DNA of 64,000 nucleotides from Trichopria drosophilae (Eukaryota; Arthropoda; Insecta; Hymenoptera; Diapriidae): contig CM059582.1 in assembly GCA_030407085.1 (NCBI GenBank), positions 92,195,001 to 92,259,000 on the forward strand, read 5' to 3'. The notes under the pieces were generated by a model that was not told the origin of the DNA, did no database searches, and saw only the letters and a program-made list of their open reading frames with translations. Shown in pieces: positions 35,875 to 47,561 of the stretch. A program made the translations under genes and the position numbers. How positions within the stretch are numbered: position 1 is the stretch's first letter; each line of letters starts with the position of its first letter.

Positions 35875-36496
35875 CATATAGTTGGCGGCGAAAACACAGA
35901 TGCCGTAAGAGATGTGGTTGGAACAGACTCCGCAGATACTGGCGAACGATTAGCGGATGCAGCAGCGGTAGCCGAGCGGGGTATACGGTAGACTGCGAGA
36001 ATATCTTTGACTTCCGCGATAATGCCGAGCAAACTTGCAATTTTCAACGCAATATTAAACAGATCCTGATTTTGTGTTTCTGGAAGACCCGATAAAGGAA
36101 GCTCACAGTTTCGTAATTCATAAGCTATGCGGGCTTTATCTACCTGGATGGCTTGAACAGCAGTTTGGAGCTCAGTAACATTTGAGTCAATTGTGTTGAC
36201 CCTTTCTTCGAGCTTCAGTATCCGATCAAGTTTAGCATTTTGCTGCTTATTAAATTTGTCCTGATTGTCTAGATAAAGCTGAAACGCGGGCGGGATGTGA
36301 AGATTTGACGTACCGCTAGTATCGGACGATCCACTATTTGAACGAGTGAAGCGCGGTATGGGAGGGTGAAGCGAGTCATTGGGCTTCCTCTTTTTAGACG
36401 GGCCCACTTCAGAATTTAAGCAGAAAACTAAGGCGCCAGCTTCAGTATTCGAAGAAGAAGCGGGTATGGAAGTTAAATGGAATTTCGACTTACAAG

Positions 36497-36535
36497 CAAC
36501 ACACACACGCACGCACGCACGCACGCACGCATGCA
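36497..36535. repeat. CA/GCAC microsatellite
   Basis: ACAC then GCAC repeats at the ORF1 5' end. Confidence 0.9.
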
Positions 36536-36536
36536 C

Positions 36537-37116
36537 ATTTTTCCCGAAAATGTCCTCTCGCTGAGATATTTTGGTGTTCCGGGACTTTTGACAATTATTA
36601 TCATTTATTTAAATATCCCCCACTCCCTATGGTTTCCTATGTAAATTTTATGGGGACTGTCCTCGTAAGAGCCAAAAGGCCTTGTAAAAGCCACCTACCC
36701 ATAAAAACAATCCATATATGATAATCTTTTTGTCTCTTCCAATAAATATATTCTAGAGATAATTCTAGGCCACTTTTTTCTTAATAAACTTTCAGGTAAT
36801 TAAGGTTTTCAAAATTATGAATTCTTTCTGTAAACCAACAGGAACAGATGAATATTGATGGACGTGAAGGATTTGGAACAACAGAAATATCGAGGAACGT
36901 AGTGAGTCGAGAATGAAACCGATCTTTTTTGGGCATAGCAGGGGTGGCGCGGTCAACATTGATAGTCAGATCTTTACGCGAGGGCCTGGTGTTCGACACT
37001 GCAAGTCAGCCTTCCACTCGCATTCCACCTTCGATACATTTTAATGATGTTGCTCTCGACTCTCTACACTTGATTGTAGCTGCCTTTGCGATACATTTCC
37101 ACACTGTTTTATCCCA
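36537..37116. other. No gene seen
   Basis: Spacer between oppositely oriented non-LTR remnants. Confidence 0.5.
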
Positions 37117-37620
37117 GTGGTCGCAAATTCTCTAATCCTTTCCGATCTTGGCCCTGCTTTCCACGACCATACTATCTCTGTCCATCATGTCTACCAATCT
37201 TTTAGACGACTACCCGATAAATTTTCCTCAGATCCGGATCGTATACCGAGTTTTATTTCCCATGTCCCTGTATCCACTCTTGCTGAATCAGTTACATTTA
37301 ATTTTAATCTTTCACTTTGGTTGGGTTTCTATCCCTCCGCTTGAAAACTGGTGTACATCTCTCCTATCTTTAAGTCTGGTGATCCCCGTGACATTGTTAA
37401 CCATCGTCGACTGCACTTTTGTCTGTTTTTGCAACGATTATTGAGCGCCACTTGCATGTCCTCCTGTTCTCCACAGTCAGTGGTTCAATCTCGCGGGCCC
37501 AGTTAATTGGCTCAAATCTCGACTGCGGAGGACTGGTGAATGTTGTATCCATGAATTTTATGAAGGCATTCAACCATTTTTTCCACTCGATTCTAAAAAC
37601 TTAACTCTTGATTATTACAG
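37117..37620 (+). pseudogene. Decayed non-LTR reverse transcriptase remnant
   Basis: Frame-shifted plus-strand blocks recall the RT entry region: FRRLPDKFSSDPDRIPSF, then after a stop a segment reading SPIFKSGDPRDIVNHRR, matching the fingers motif FKSGDP...NYRP of Jockey/CR1 elements. A block near 37540 (VVSMNFMKAF) may correspond to the DFxKAFD motif. Stops and indels occur every 50-100 bp, so the copy is old. It is unrelated in detail to the younger RT at 39094. Confidence 0.55.
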
Positions 37621-39093
37621 TAGAACCCGTTTTAACAAACTTGTTCCTCGTACTGCAGGGGTGGATTCACTCGATCTGCTGTAAACGGCATGTATCTTTG
37701 CTGCTTTTCTGTTTGCGGATAATGCCAAATTGTTTTCCAGCATTAATTATGACCGCGATTATTCCCACTTGCAACGTTGAATTAATTCGGCACCGGCCTC
37801 TTATCATCGATTATAATATCGGCAATATTACAGCCTTACACTATCTTCAGCAATAGAAATCGATTTGTTCTGTACAGATGTAAATATGATTGTGGCGTCT
37901 TTTGAACAGATGCTGGATTGTATTTAAAATTTGTTTTCACCCGCGAACAAACTTATTCACTTAGTACTGAACAAAGGAATGTCGTAAGATAAATGGTGCA
38001 TAAAGAGAAACACCCGGGCAAGCGGATACTTTATTTAAAAATAGACAATTCCACACTAAAGAGACTCTAATACGGAAGAGAGATAGAAAGTCGCACGCAC
38101 TAAAAATTAAGCCACCGCGAGGATCATTTGTTTCGCGTTCTAGAGAGCTCTCTTAGCGCAATTGCCAAACAGGCCACAGTTTTGCCGCAAGTTGGGTCTT
38201 CACCACGAATTGATGGGTTGTAAACCTGGTATGATGGGTGCAGTTTTCCAAAGCCGCAGGGTGCGTCGACGTCTCGAGGGAACCAGCACCTGAGCTACAA
38301 GCGGGACACGAAGGTCGCCGCGTGAAGTGTAGCCCGTGGAGGTGGCTCCCGGAATCTATTCACGAGTGGCCGACACCCCACAATTCAATGTCGCAAAAAA
38401 AAAACACAAAAACTCGTGGCCTTTTATATTAAAAGAAAACACATTGATATATTGCTCGTGATGACGACACACGTACGGAATTAACGACTCGGTGAATTTA
38501 TACGCTAAAAATGCGAACTTGCGCATGGACCGACTGATAAGCACTGCCGGCAGCTTACGGGTCCCGCGAGCACCGCGAGCATCAGTCCCGCGGGACGCAA
38601 CGCATGCGTATTATCGCCGGGACGCTGCGCTCGCCTTTGCACTGCGATATTCAAAAAGCTTGACATCGAGATTGGTATTAGTATAGAATAAGTATTGAAT
38701 TTCGTCAGCTTGGGCATAAAAATTACCCTATACTTTTTCATAAAATGTCGATGTTTCAGACTCTAAGGAGCCTAAATCAACAATAAACAAATTTTTGTCA
38801 GTTATCTTGTACGTAAGTACTTATGTACGCCCCGTTTTCTATCTCGCGATAACTCACGTACGGAGAACCGTAACGACAAACATTTTCTTTAAAATACGTG
38901 TCTTGGCATAACTTAGATTTGATTAGATTTTGGCGCAGATCCATCCGAATATTACTAAAAAATATTAGCCCCAATTACGTTTCTTCATAGCGTTTTGCAT
39001 TTATTTTATGAAAATACAAATTTTATTCAAAAATGTTTTGTTGTATGCATTTTCTTCATAACGTCAACGATAATGCCATAAACTGTTTACAGG
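37621..39093. other. No gene seen
   Basis: It includes a GC-rich patch at 38150-38650 whose open frames lack recognisable motifs, and AT-rich sequence up to the truncation point of the RT element. Confidence 0.4.
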
Positions 39094-40713
39094 ATGCCTT
39101 ATGTCATCGGTGTTTCCCATATGCGTTTTTTCTTTGCTGAAGTTACCCCTGAGATCCTTATGAAAATTTTATCTACAGCCAAATCCGAAGCTAAGGGAGT
39201 CGATGGGATTCCACTGAGCTGTCTTCAGCAAGCTCTACCTGCAATCTTTGACTACTTCCTTCAAATTATTAATTTTTCTTTAAATAAATCTGTCTTTCCT
39301 GCTCAGTGGAAGCAATCATTGATGATTCCAATAAATAAAGTGAAAACCCCTATTGCCCCTTCGGATTATAGACTCGTCGCTATTCTCTGTGCCGGTTCTA
39401 AAATTCTAGAGAGAGTGGTATACGAGCAAGCGATGACATATCTCGAAGATACTAACTGGTTTGATCAGTATCAGTCAGGGTTCAGACGCGGATTCAGTAT
39501 ACAAACTGCGCTCATTCACTTAACCGACGAAATCAGACGTGCAATTGATGAACGCTTAGTTGTAATTGTTGTCTTATTCGACTTCAGTAAGGCCTTCGAC
39601 ATGGTGAACCATTCACTGCTGCTTGGTAAATTAAAACTTGCGCAATTCTCTAATGCTGCAATTAATTGGACTGCCTCTTATTTACGTGATAGAAGTCAAG
39701 CGGTCATAGGCCCTCATGGTGAGCAATCGTCCTGGATGAACACTGGTTCAGGTGTGCCTCAGGGCTCAGTTCTTGGTCCATTACTTTTCTCAATATTTAT
39801 TAATGATTTGCCCAGGGTCCTGAAGCACTCTTCCCATATAATTTTCGCAGATGATACTCAGATATACCTTAAATGCTCGCCAAATGAAATTAACAGTGGA
39901 ATTATAAAGATACGCGAGGATGTTAACCGATTTTTTCAGTGGACAATTGAAAATCAACTCGAACTAAATGTTGCAAAGACCAAAGCTCTCGTTATTGGAA
40001 GCTCTCGAAATATTAGCAAAATTGATCTTAATAGTATCTCTCCTATAACAATTCATGGTATAAACATCTCATGGGTCTCAACACCTAGAAATCTTGGAGT
40101 GATGCTAGATTCGACTCTGTCTTGGAAACATCATGTTGTAAACATGTCTAAGTGTGTCTTTGGGACATTGCGTCAACTCAGATCCAGCCGCGAAGCTCTA
40201 TCTTCTACTTTGCGTAAACAACTTGTCCGCAGCTTAATTACTCCGTACTTTGATTACTGCTGCTCTGTATATGTAGATTTAGACGTTACATTAAATACAA
40301 AAAACGAACGCATGCAAAACGCCTGCATTAGGTTTATTTTTAATTTGCGTAAGTTTGACCATATTACACCCTATCGTAAGCGTTTGGGGTGGTTGACTGT
40401 CGAATACCGTCGCCTTTATTATGTTGGCTGTGTGACACACCAAGTGCTGAAAACAGGAAAACCCGAGTATCTTTTTGATAAATATGTATGGCGCGAAAAC
40501 TCTACCTCTCGTGTACTTCGTCCAGGCGCTCAATTACTACGAATACCGTTACATAGCACATCAACTTTCGCTCGTTCATTTCTCCTAACATCTATCCGAC
40601 TATTGAATGCTTTACCGAATGTGATCCGTGATCAAACAAACAATGTAAGTTTTAAGCGTCACTTGCTAAAGTTTTTAGCTAAGGCAGAAACTGACGGCAT
40701 ACATTTTAACTGA
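39094..40713 (+). CDS. Non-LTR retrotransposon reverse transcriptase, 5'-truncated
   Basis: A 539-codon uninterrupted frame carries the RT fingers and palm: GVDGIPLSCL, MIPINKVKTPIAPSDYRLVAIL, GFRRGFSIQTAL, VVLFDFSKAFDMV, GVPQGSVLGPLLFSIFINDLP and the catalytic FADDTQIY. The thumb and C-terminal region (LNVAKTKALVIG, NLGVMLDSTLSW, MQNACIRFIF, LGWLTVEYRR) matches CR1/Kiri-like Jockey-group elements. The endonuclease and ORF1 are missing, a normal outcome of incomplete target-primed reverse transcription. The Met chosen is just the first in frame after a TAA; the real protein began far upstream. It is the only long intact frame in the window, so the insertion is comparatively young. Confidence 0.93.
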   Translation: MPYVIGVSHMRFFFAEVTPEILMKILSTAKSEAKGVDGIPLSCLQQALPAIFDYFLQIINFSLNKSVFPAQWKQSLMIPINKVKTPIAPSDYRLVAILCAGSKILERVVYEQAMTYLEDTNWFDQYQSGFRRGFSIQTALIHLTDEIRRAIDERLVVIVVLFDFSKAFDMVNHSLLLGKLKLAQFSNAAINWTASYLRDRSQAVIGPHGEQSSWMNTGSGVPQGSVLGPLLFSIFINDLPRVLKHSSHIIFADDTQIYLKCSPNEINSGIIKIREDVNRFFQWTIENQLELNVAKTKALVIGSSRNISKIDLNSISPITIHGINISWVSTPRNLGVMLDSTLSWKHHVVNMSKCVFGTLRQLRSSREALSSTLRKQLVRSLITPYFDYCCSVYVDLDVTLNTKNERMQNACIRFIFNLRKFDHITPYRKRLGWLTVEYRRLYYVGCVTHQVLKTGKPEYLFDKYVWRENSTSRVLRPGAQLLRIPLHSTSTFARSFLLTSIRLLNALPNVIRDQTNNVSFKRHLLKFLAKAETDGIHFN

Positions 40714-40954
40714 AAGTTAAGTTTTTTATACACATGTATTATGCGGCGTTCTTGATTGATAAAGTAGTTTAGTTTTAATTTAGTCATCTATTTTTCCGGT
40801 AATAGCGAAATATTCTTAATTGTATATCATTACCTATTATGTTCTTATACTATTCTGTATTCTATATCTGTAACTAATTGTACTAAATCGGTTGGCTAAA
40901 GAGGGGTATACCTCGTGCCATAATAAACATACATACATACATACATACATACAT
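40714..40954 (+). other. 3' UTR of the non-LTR element with (CATA)n tail
   Basis: AT-rich sequence ending in eight CATA units (40924-40954), the microsatellite-type tail of many non-LTR elements. Confidence 0.75.
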
Positions 40955-43128
40955 ATGGGGAAAAATTCCTCAAGTGGTCCAAACGATCAAAATCAATGTA
41001 GCCCAATTGAGCTGAGTAATTCCATGTCAACAATATCAAAGTTGTGGTCGATGTCGCGGAATTCAACAAAAATGAAATATTTGATAGGTATAGGCGTGGA
41101 AAATAACGTGGTAAAATATTTTTCCAAAATTTTCAAAATGGCGGCCGTGAGGTCATATTCACTGAATTTCTTTAAATTACGATATATATTTTTCTAATTA
41201 TCGCATTTAAATGGGACTACGCGCATTTTGTTCAGAAAAATGAGTACTTTTATCTAAAGATAAGACAATTGTTTTGTCTTCTTAATTTTTTTTTTTTTTT
41301 TTTTTTATTTATTAATTAACGGGCGGAATCGCCCTTTTTACTTAATTTTTGCCATATTGTTTTTTTTTTAATCTTGAGAATTTTGCGAGAGCTGCAGATC
41401 GACTTACGAAGATGGCGCCATACTTCACATTTGTGTATGAAATGTAGGACTGCAGAAACCTACACCAAGTACAGCAGCGGTCATGAGTCGATTTCCGCCA
41501 GATAAACAATATTTTCGAAACAAATTTTACAAAAAAACGGTCCAAAAAAATGTTCAACTTAAATTTTTGCACAAAACGCATATTTTTTTTTTCAAATTCG
41601 ACATCTCATTTTGTAGAAAAACCTTTCAGCTTTCATTCAAAAAAAAAAATTGATGGAGACTCTTTTCGTTTTTGCGATATGATTTTTTAAAGAGCGCGAT
41701 TCCGGCTTTCGCCGGTGCGCTGAGCCGCGCTTCAGGTGTAGTTCGGAGAGCTAGCACTACTCCTCCCATTACACATTAGATATTGGTTATTTATATACCG
41801 TTCAGTTTTTAAACAATACGGGACGTTAAATTCCTTCGCAATACGTCGAGCTTTCCATGATTTTGGTGCCATGGTTAAAAGTGTTACTTTCTCTGAATTA
41901 CGATCCGCTAATGCTATTTTTTCTTTTAATTTATCAACTATGACTTGTATATCATCACCAGCAGGACGTACTTTTGTAAAAACTTTTCTTAATTCGCGAT
42001 CAAGACTTTGTTTTATTTCAATTATTTTACTCTTTTCGGCAGCTTCTGACCTACGATCTTTCCAACTTGAAATGGGAGAAACATGTAAAAGTTCGAGGAT
42101 TTTATTTAAAGGGCATAGGGGGTTAACTATACAAAAAATGCCTCCAGAGCTATGTCACCCGAACTGGGTCCATATATTGCTACCCCGATGACTACAAATT
42201 TCTGAAAGTATGAACTCAAAATTCGCTTTTTCGAAAAAGTTATGGAGGGGGAAAGAAAAATAAAAAAACTAATTTTTCTCGAAAACTACTGGATCGATTT
42301 TAATGAACTTGAAATATGTTAGAAACGTAGGTAAGACAATTTGAGAGAAACAATATGAATTTTTTTTTTTTTTTTTAATAAGTAAAAAACTGGTTTGAAA
42401 TTTTTTTTTTGGCATAATTTTTGATGTAACCACCTTCATCTTTTTTCTTGGGGTACCTTACAATGTCCCCTTTCATATATATTTTTAAAAAATTTTTTAA
42501 AAATATAGTTTTTGAATAAAAAATCGTAAACCATGGTCGTCCTGCTTGACTTGCGCATTCGCACACACCGGTGCACTCACGCACGCACGCACTGACTAAA
42601 AATACTATGTTATATACAGTTGAGACTCATGTGTAGCCAATATAAATATTCAAATGTTTTTTCGTGTTTAATGCACAGTGTTGAAATGTACGAAGTTAAA
42701 TTGGACCGAAACAAAAACCGGTGCTGAGTGTATATAGTATAGGTCGACCTTAACCTATGTCAATGAGATATTTTATTATCCGGTGTAATGTCGGCGTGAT
42801 TGTTGACACGAGACTCCTATATAGAAGAACTGCGAGGCAATAGGTGACTTCTTCTCCGGTAGGCATCGTTCCTTTTATTCGATAGCCATTTCATTCTCGT
42901 TATCGAAATCCATCCTTTTTTTAGTAGATTAGGAATCCGGACGGTACGGCCTGACACTTGTATATGATATTGTGCTTTGATTCATATAGTCTATGTAAAT
43001 CGGTATAGCTGAGTGCAGGTTTATATTTAGTATTTTTTTCGGAGTTATATCTCTGTGATTCTGGAGAATTTCACTTTTTACATTCTTTTGTTTACATCTG
43101 ACATTCTTATTTCTTCATAATTTTCAAG

Positions 43129-45191
43129 ATGAATAAGACCGGATTGCTAAGACAAAAGTGCCCTGGTTGCAATACTTTTTTAATAAATACTACAGGCCGA
43201 AAAAATATATTCACAAATCAACAGGAAGCGAATATTTACTCTACTTCTTTGCAGCAAGCAATAAATGTAAATGACATTATTTGTCAAAAATGTAGAATGT
43301 CTGTTTATAGAAAAAATATATCTGCAGAGAAATCTGAAGTAAATGTCGTAAATGATGTTGTGCCTGATTCGGTAGATAATGATCCCACGTTTGAAATAGT
43401 TGAATCAAATGCATCGGTTTCTGAGGTTGAACGTATGGAAGTTTTTATTCGGAGAACTATTGCAACGCATAAATCATGTTGCTTTTGTGGCGGCACAAAA
43501 CATTTACGTGTCATTCCTGAGGAAACACGAATAAAAACTTATGTCAAAACTAAAATCTACATTCCATCTGGGAATCGATGTTGTCGTATGCACTTGATAA
43601 ATGATAGAATATTCGAAGAAGATCTTATCCAACTGAAAGCCTATTCTAATACTACAAGCCTAACGGCATCTGAGTTATCAAAATTAATGGAAACTCTTTC
43701 TATTAGATGTGACTCGACATTGCTTGATAAAATAGGGGAATACAATATTTCTGAGAAACAACTCAACATTTTTACAGGCTTAAATTGGGAACAATTAAAT
43801 GAACTGAAAGACATGTTAACTTCATTGCGAAATAGTCATTCCCGTTCCGTCATTCAAGCTATTGTTGTCTTTTTGTTCAAATTACGGTCGGGTAATTCGA
43901 ATGCAATGATCGCGTCAATTTTGCAATTGCAAAATGTACACGATGTCTCGGACTATTCGGCCAGTGTAATGAAATCATTTGAAGATGATGTTTTGCCACT
44001 TCGTTATGGAGTGAATACTTGTAGTCGGAATGAACTCATTCTAAACCATACCACTAAAATGGCAAAACATTTATTCGATTCTAACGATAAACTTTTTTTG
44101 ATATGCGACGGCACATACGCTATACATCAAAAAAGTTCTAATAATTTTTACGAAAGGAAATCGTACTCTGGCCAAAAGAAAGTTCCCCTTTGTAAAGCGT
44201 TTACCATCTGCACAACTGACGGGTATGTTGTAGACATTGCTGGACCTTTTCTTACGAATCAAAATGATGCCCAGATTTTGGAAACAATTCTCGAAAATCC
44301 TGAAGGTTTATCTAAGCTGGTTAATGAAGGTGAGATTTTTGTTCTTGACCGTGGATTTCGTGACGTAAAAAAAAATTGGAAGAAAAAACATTTCGAGTTT
44401 TGATGCCTGCCTTAAAAGGAAAAAAGAAACAATTAACTGCAGAAGAATCAAATAATTCTCTTTTTTTTTACGAAAATTCGGTGGGCTGTAGAATCCGTTC
44501 ACGGTGTCATCAAGCAAAAATATCTTCTTCTTAATCATAAAATCGATAATAAGTTATTACCAAAAGTTGGATCATACTTCAGAATTGCATGTTTTCTTAA
44601 TAATATTTTCGGAAAAAGATTACATTTTGATGCAGATAACTTCGATGATATTCTTCAAAAGATGCAAACTCAGAAAAATGTGAAGTTTTCTTTGGCTGAT
44701 AAAGTAGAAGAAGCAGGATGGCTACGTCGTAAACTTCCGTTTGGAACTATCTCCTCAGATGATCTTAATGATTTTCCGGAATTAACAACAAATGATTTGT
44801 AAATTTTATTCACTGGTACCTATCAACTTGCTCAGGCTGTTTCCTATTTAGCAGAAATGCTTGACAAAGATGGCAATCTAAAAATGGCAGTTGTTAAAGA
44901 TGATTCAACGACTTTAAAAATTAGAGTTCCGTCCCGTCACATTTCTCGTCAAACCTATAGGTGTTTTATTAAATACGAACCTGACACTATTCTGGAATTA
45001 CAGAATACACATGTGAATGTGCCAATGGAAATAGAACTGTTGGCTGTTGTTCCCACATTGCGGCTGTTATATATTATTTATCACATGCGCGTTATTTATC
45101 AAGACTTTTCAAACCAGCTGAGATATTAACTGACATATTCACCACAACTAAAATTGTACCAGTAATCGAATCTGATAGCGATGAAGACTGA
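43129..45191 (+). pseudogene. DDE transposase with SWIM-like C-terminus (Harbinger/ISL2EU-like)
   Basis: The first 424 codons are intact. The N-terminus has Cys pairs (CPGCNTF, CQKCRMS, CCFCGG), suggesting zinc fingers. A helical linker (FTGLNWEQLNELKD, FLFKLRSGNSNA) precedes the DDE_4-like core with LICDGTYAIHQKS, SYSGQKK, TTDGYVVDIAGPF and FVLDRGFRDV. A frameshift near 44370-44400 breaks the core; the following frame gives MPALKGKKKQL and a WAVESVHGVIK region with the expected catalytic Glu. TAA at 44800 is followed by GTYQLAQAVSYL and a CSHIAAVIYYLSHAR segment in another frame, which matches the SWIM-type Cys-His tail. It ends with an acidic DSDED at 45191. At least two frameshifts and one stop: inactive. 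Confidence 0.8.
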
Positions 45192-45230
45192 ACAATTTTA
45201 GCATCAGTGAGCGAGAGGCAAGATAATATA

Positions 45231-45410
45231 TCTTGCTTTAATTGTATGGGTTACAACTCCATCTGCCTTAACTGGCTGGGTGACTCCTCCATCTTGCCTT
45301 AAATGGCTGGGTGACTTCTCTAGCTTGCCTTAACTGGCTGGGTGACTCGTCTATCTTGCCTTAACTGGCTGGGTGACTCGTCTATCTTGCCTTAATTGGA
45401 TGGGTGCCCT
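45231..45410. repeat. 32-bp minisatellite
   Basis: Six imperfect units of CTTGCCTTAACTGGCTGGGT plus GACTC-type spacer, directly downstream of the transposase stop codon. Confidence 0.9.
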
Positions 45411-45803
45411 CATTTGTCCACCTTCACATGGTGGGGGTGTTACGGCTAACGATCCGCTCGGGCTATATCAGATCAGGTTCAACCATGCTGAATGCTGGCC
45501 GACGGGGAGGTCCAAACTAACGGACATAAAGAAAAAGAATTATAGAACCCCACCATGGGACCTGGGTCCTAAGACAAGATCGTATTCGGACGTAAATTCC
45601 GCTTTTTCCATTTCCGGAGTGAAAAAATAAGGGGTCTCATTAAAAAGAGGCTTCATACTGAAATGACCTTAAAGGTCAACGTCAAGGTCACTATTGGATG
45701 TCCCCCTCGGAATCCAAAAACTTTTCTATTTAAACTTTTTTTTTCTAAACAGCATTCATTCTCAGATTTCCGGGTGGTAGTTTTAAATGGTGTACCCTGC
45801 ATT

Positions 45804-45843
<40 letters not shown>

Positions 45844-45975
45844 ACGTAATGTGGTCATTTCGCGGACCCGATTTTTTTATATATAACTCGTCTATGTATC
45901 GGTCATTTTGCGGACTTCGGGAAAAATTAAATTTGGTCTATTTTTTCTATTTGGTCTATATATTGTTTCTATTTG

Positions 45976-46018
<43 letters not shown>

Positions 46019-46029
46019 CATGCGTGCGC
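45411..46029. other. Noncoding interior of the nested transposon
   Basis: Contains TA runs at 45808-45840 and 45979-46009. No gene seen. Confidence 0.6.
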
Positions 46030-47561
46030 GCTAGTATTCAAAAACTATATTTTTTAAAAATTTTTAAAAAATATATATGAAAGGGGACATTGTAAGGTAC
46101 CTCAAGAAAAAAGATGAAGGTGGTCACATCAAAAATTATGCCAAAAAAAAATTTTGAAAATTTCAAACTAGTTTTTTACTTAATAAAAAAAAAAAAAAAA
46201 ATTCATATTGTTTCTCTCAAATTGTCTTACCTACGTTTCTAACATATTTCAAGTTCATTAAAATCGATCCAGTAGTTTACGAGAAAAATTAGTTTTTTTA
46301 TTTTTCTTTCCCCCTCCATAACTTTTTCGAAAAAGCGAATTTTGAGTTCATACTTCCAGAAATTTGTAGTCATCGGGGTAGCAATATATGGACCCAGTTC
46401 GGGTGACAGAGCTGTGGGGGCATTTTTTGTATAGTTAACCCCCTATGCCCTTTGTTAGAGCAGTTTCATCACTAATTATTTTATACATACTGTCTATTTC
46501 TTCCTCCATTTCTATTTCCCCTATTTCATTCTCAGTCTCATGAGATTGAGTAGAATTTCCAGAACCCTGAGATATTTCGGGCCTTGACGATGAAGTATCA
46601 TCGATTGGAACGCTCAAAAGTTTAGATGATGTCATTAATCGACACGAATTACAAATTACTTTGACTAATCATATATCACATTTTAGATTAAGCCTATTAC
46701 ATAACTCGTGAGTAATATGACGAAATTCTTTATTCTAAAGTATTGACGCATGACCCTTTTTCTTGAAAGGATTGCAGCAATGAATCAGAGAAGCCATAGT
46801 AATTGGAAGGTAAGGTTAGTACCAAAACTTAACAGATTTAAAAATGACTTGCAGAACCATTCAAATAAATATCCAACTTACTGGAGTGTTAATAATGCAT
46901 TCTTTTGTACAAACGGAATCACATTTTACTTACGGGAAAAAAACGGTCCCTCGATAGCGCTCCGAACTGCACCTGAAGAGTCTCCATCACTTTCTTTTTT
47001 TTGAATGAAAGCTGAAAGGTTTTTGTACAAAATGAGATGTCGAATTTGAAAAAAAATATGCGTTTTGTGCAAAAATTTAAGTTACAAATATTTTTGGACC
47101 GTTTTTTGGTCAAATTAAGAAGAAAAACAATTGTCTTATCTTTAGATAAAAGTACTCATTTTTGTGAACAAAATGCGCGTAGTCCCATTTAAATGCGACA
47201 ATTAGAAAAATAGATATCGTAATTTAAAGAAATTCAGTGAATATGACCTCACGGCCGCCATTTTGAAAATTTTGGAAAAATATTTTACCACGTTATTTTC
47301 CACGCCTATACCTATCAAATATTTCATTTTTGTTGAATTCCGCGACATCGACCACAACTTTGATATTGTTGACATGGAATGACTCGAGCTGCAAATTGGC
47401 TCAATTGTTGCTATATCATATATTAGTGCATGGCCCAAAATTTATTTAATTCCATTCGTAAGTCGCTGAAATAGGGGGGGGGGGGTGATATTTTGGAGCT
47501 CTGCCGATAAGTCGTGTATGTAACCGCGTGTAACTTTTTACGACTCGCTCAAAACAAAAAA

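Larger units (their letters stand above)
32990..36536 (-). pseudogene. Non-LTR retrotransposon ORF1 (gag-like), split by a foldback element
   Basis: The main part (36536-35875) has a Ser/Pro-rich N-terminus, a coiled-coil-like heptad region (LDRILKLEERVNTIDSNVTEL), then RNCELPLSGLPETQNQDLFN and VYRIPRS, the arrangement of ORF1 RNA-binding proteins of Jockey/CR1-type elements. The frame meets the foldback end at 35874. On the far side, from 33103 down, the minus strand encodes VRLSNPVLRTAF and ALYANEVDD, the expected next strand of the RNA-binding domain. Coding similarity fades near 32990. The first residues after the Met at 36536 come from a microsatellite, so the true start is probably downstream. 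No pol follows; the RT at 39094 lies on the other strand. Confidence 0.7.
42109..46454. mobile_element. Harbinger/ISL2EU-like transposon nested in the outer element
   Basis: Inverted arms of about 430-480 bp (42109 to about 42590; about 46030-46454) start AAGGGCATAGGGGGTTAAC. TTA flanks both sides (42106-42108 and 46455-46457), the 3-bp duplication typical of PIF/Harbinger. It carries the transposase pseudogene at 43129-45191 on the plus strand. The right arm has two extra terminal bases. Confidence 0.75.
41799..46882 (-). pseudogene. Outer-element protein, exon split by the inner transposon
   Basis: Three minus-strand coding pieces are visible. One ends ECIINTP at a CCA/GTAAGT donor-like site (46882). 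A second starts at an AAAG acceptor-like site (about 46658) with VICNSCRLMTSSKLL and an acidic region, and stops at 46458. The third resumes at 42105 with NKILELLHVSP, continues with a Lys/Glu-rich helix and LLTMAPKSWKARRIAKEFNV, and ends near a GTATAT donor-like site (41799). The second and third join in frame when the inner element and one TTA are discounted. The Cys pairs suggest a zinc-binding N-terminus, and the APKSW... segment resembles a helix-turn-helix-like block of a protein that is widespread and repetitive in insects and cnidarians. Its catalytic role is unknown to me. Confidence 0.6.
40983..47430. mobile_element. Outer element with 0.4-0.7 kb inverted arms, host of a nested transposon
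   Basis: The left arm (about 40983-41700) is the inverse of the right arm (about 46930-47430), sharing a stretch with GGCGGCCGTGAGGTCATATT and another with TCGACATCTCATTTTG. The very ends (near AATTCCATGTCAAC) become diffuse outward, so boundaries are approximate. It encodes a multi-exon protein on the minus strand (see 41799-46882). Confidence 0.65.

Noticed and set aside
36995..37135. Plus-strand frame SQPSTRIPPSIHFNDVALDSL as a separate gene
   Set aside because: Short, no motif; most likely part of the decayed non-LTR remnant or chance.
38150..38690. GC-rich patch as a host gene exon
   Set aside because: Open frames on both strands are short and motif-free with low-complexity Arg/Ala content.
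45231..45410. CRISPR-like array
   Set aside because: Contiguous imperfect 32-bp units without unique spacers in a eukaryotic context: a minisatellite.
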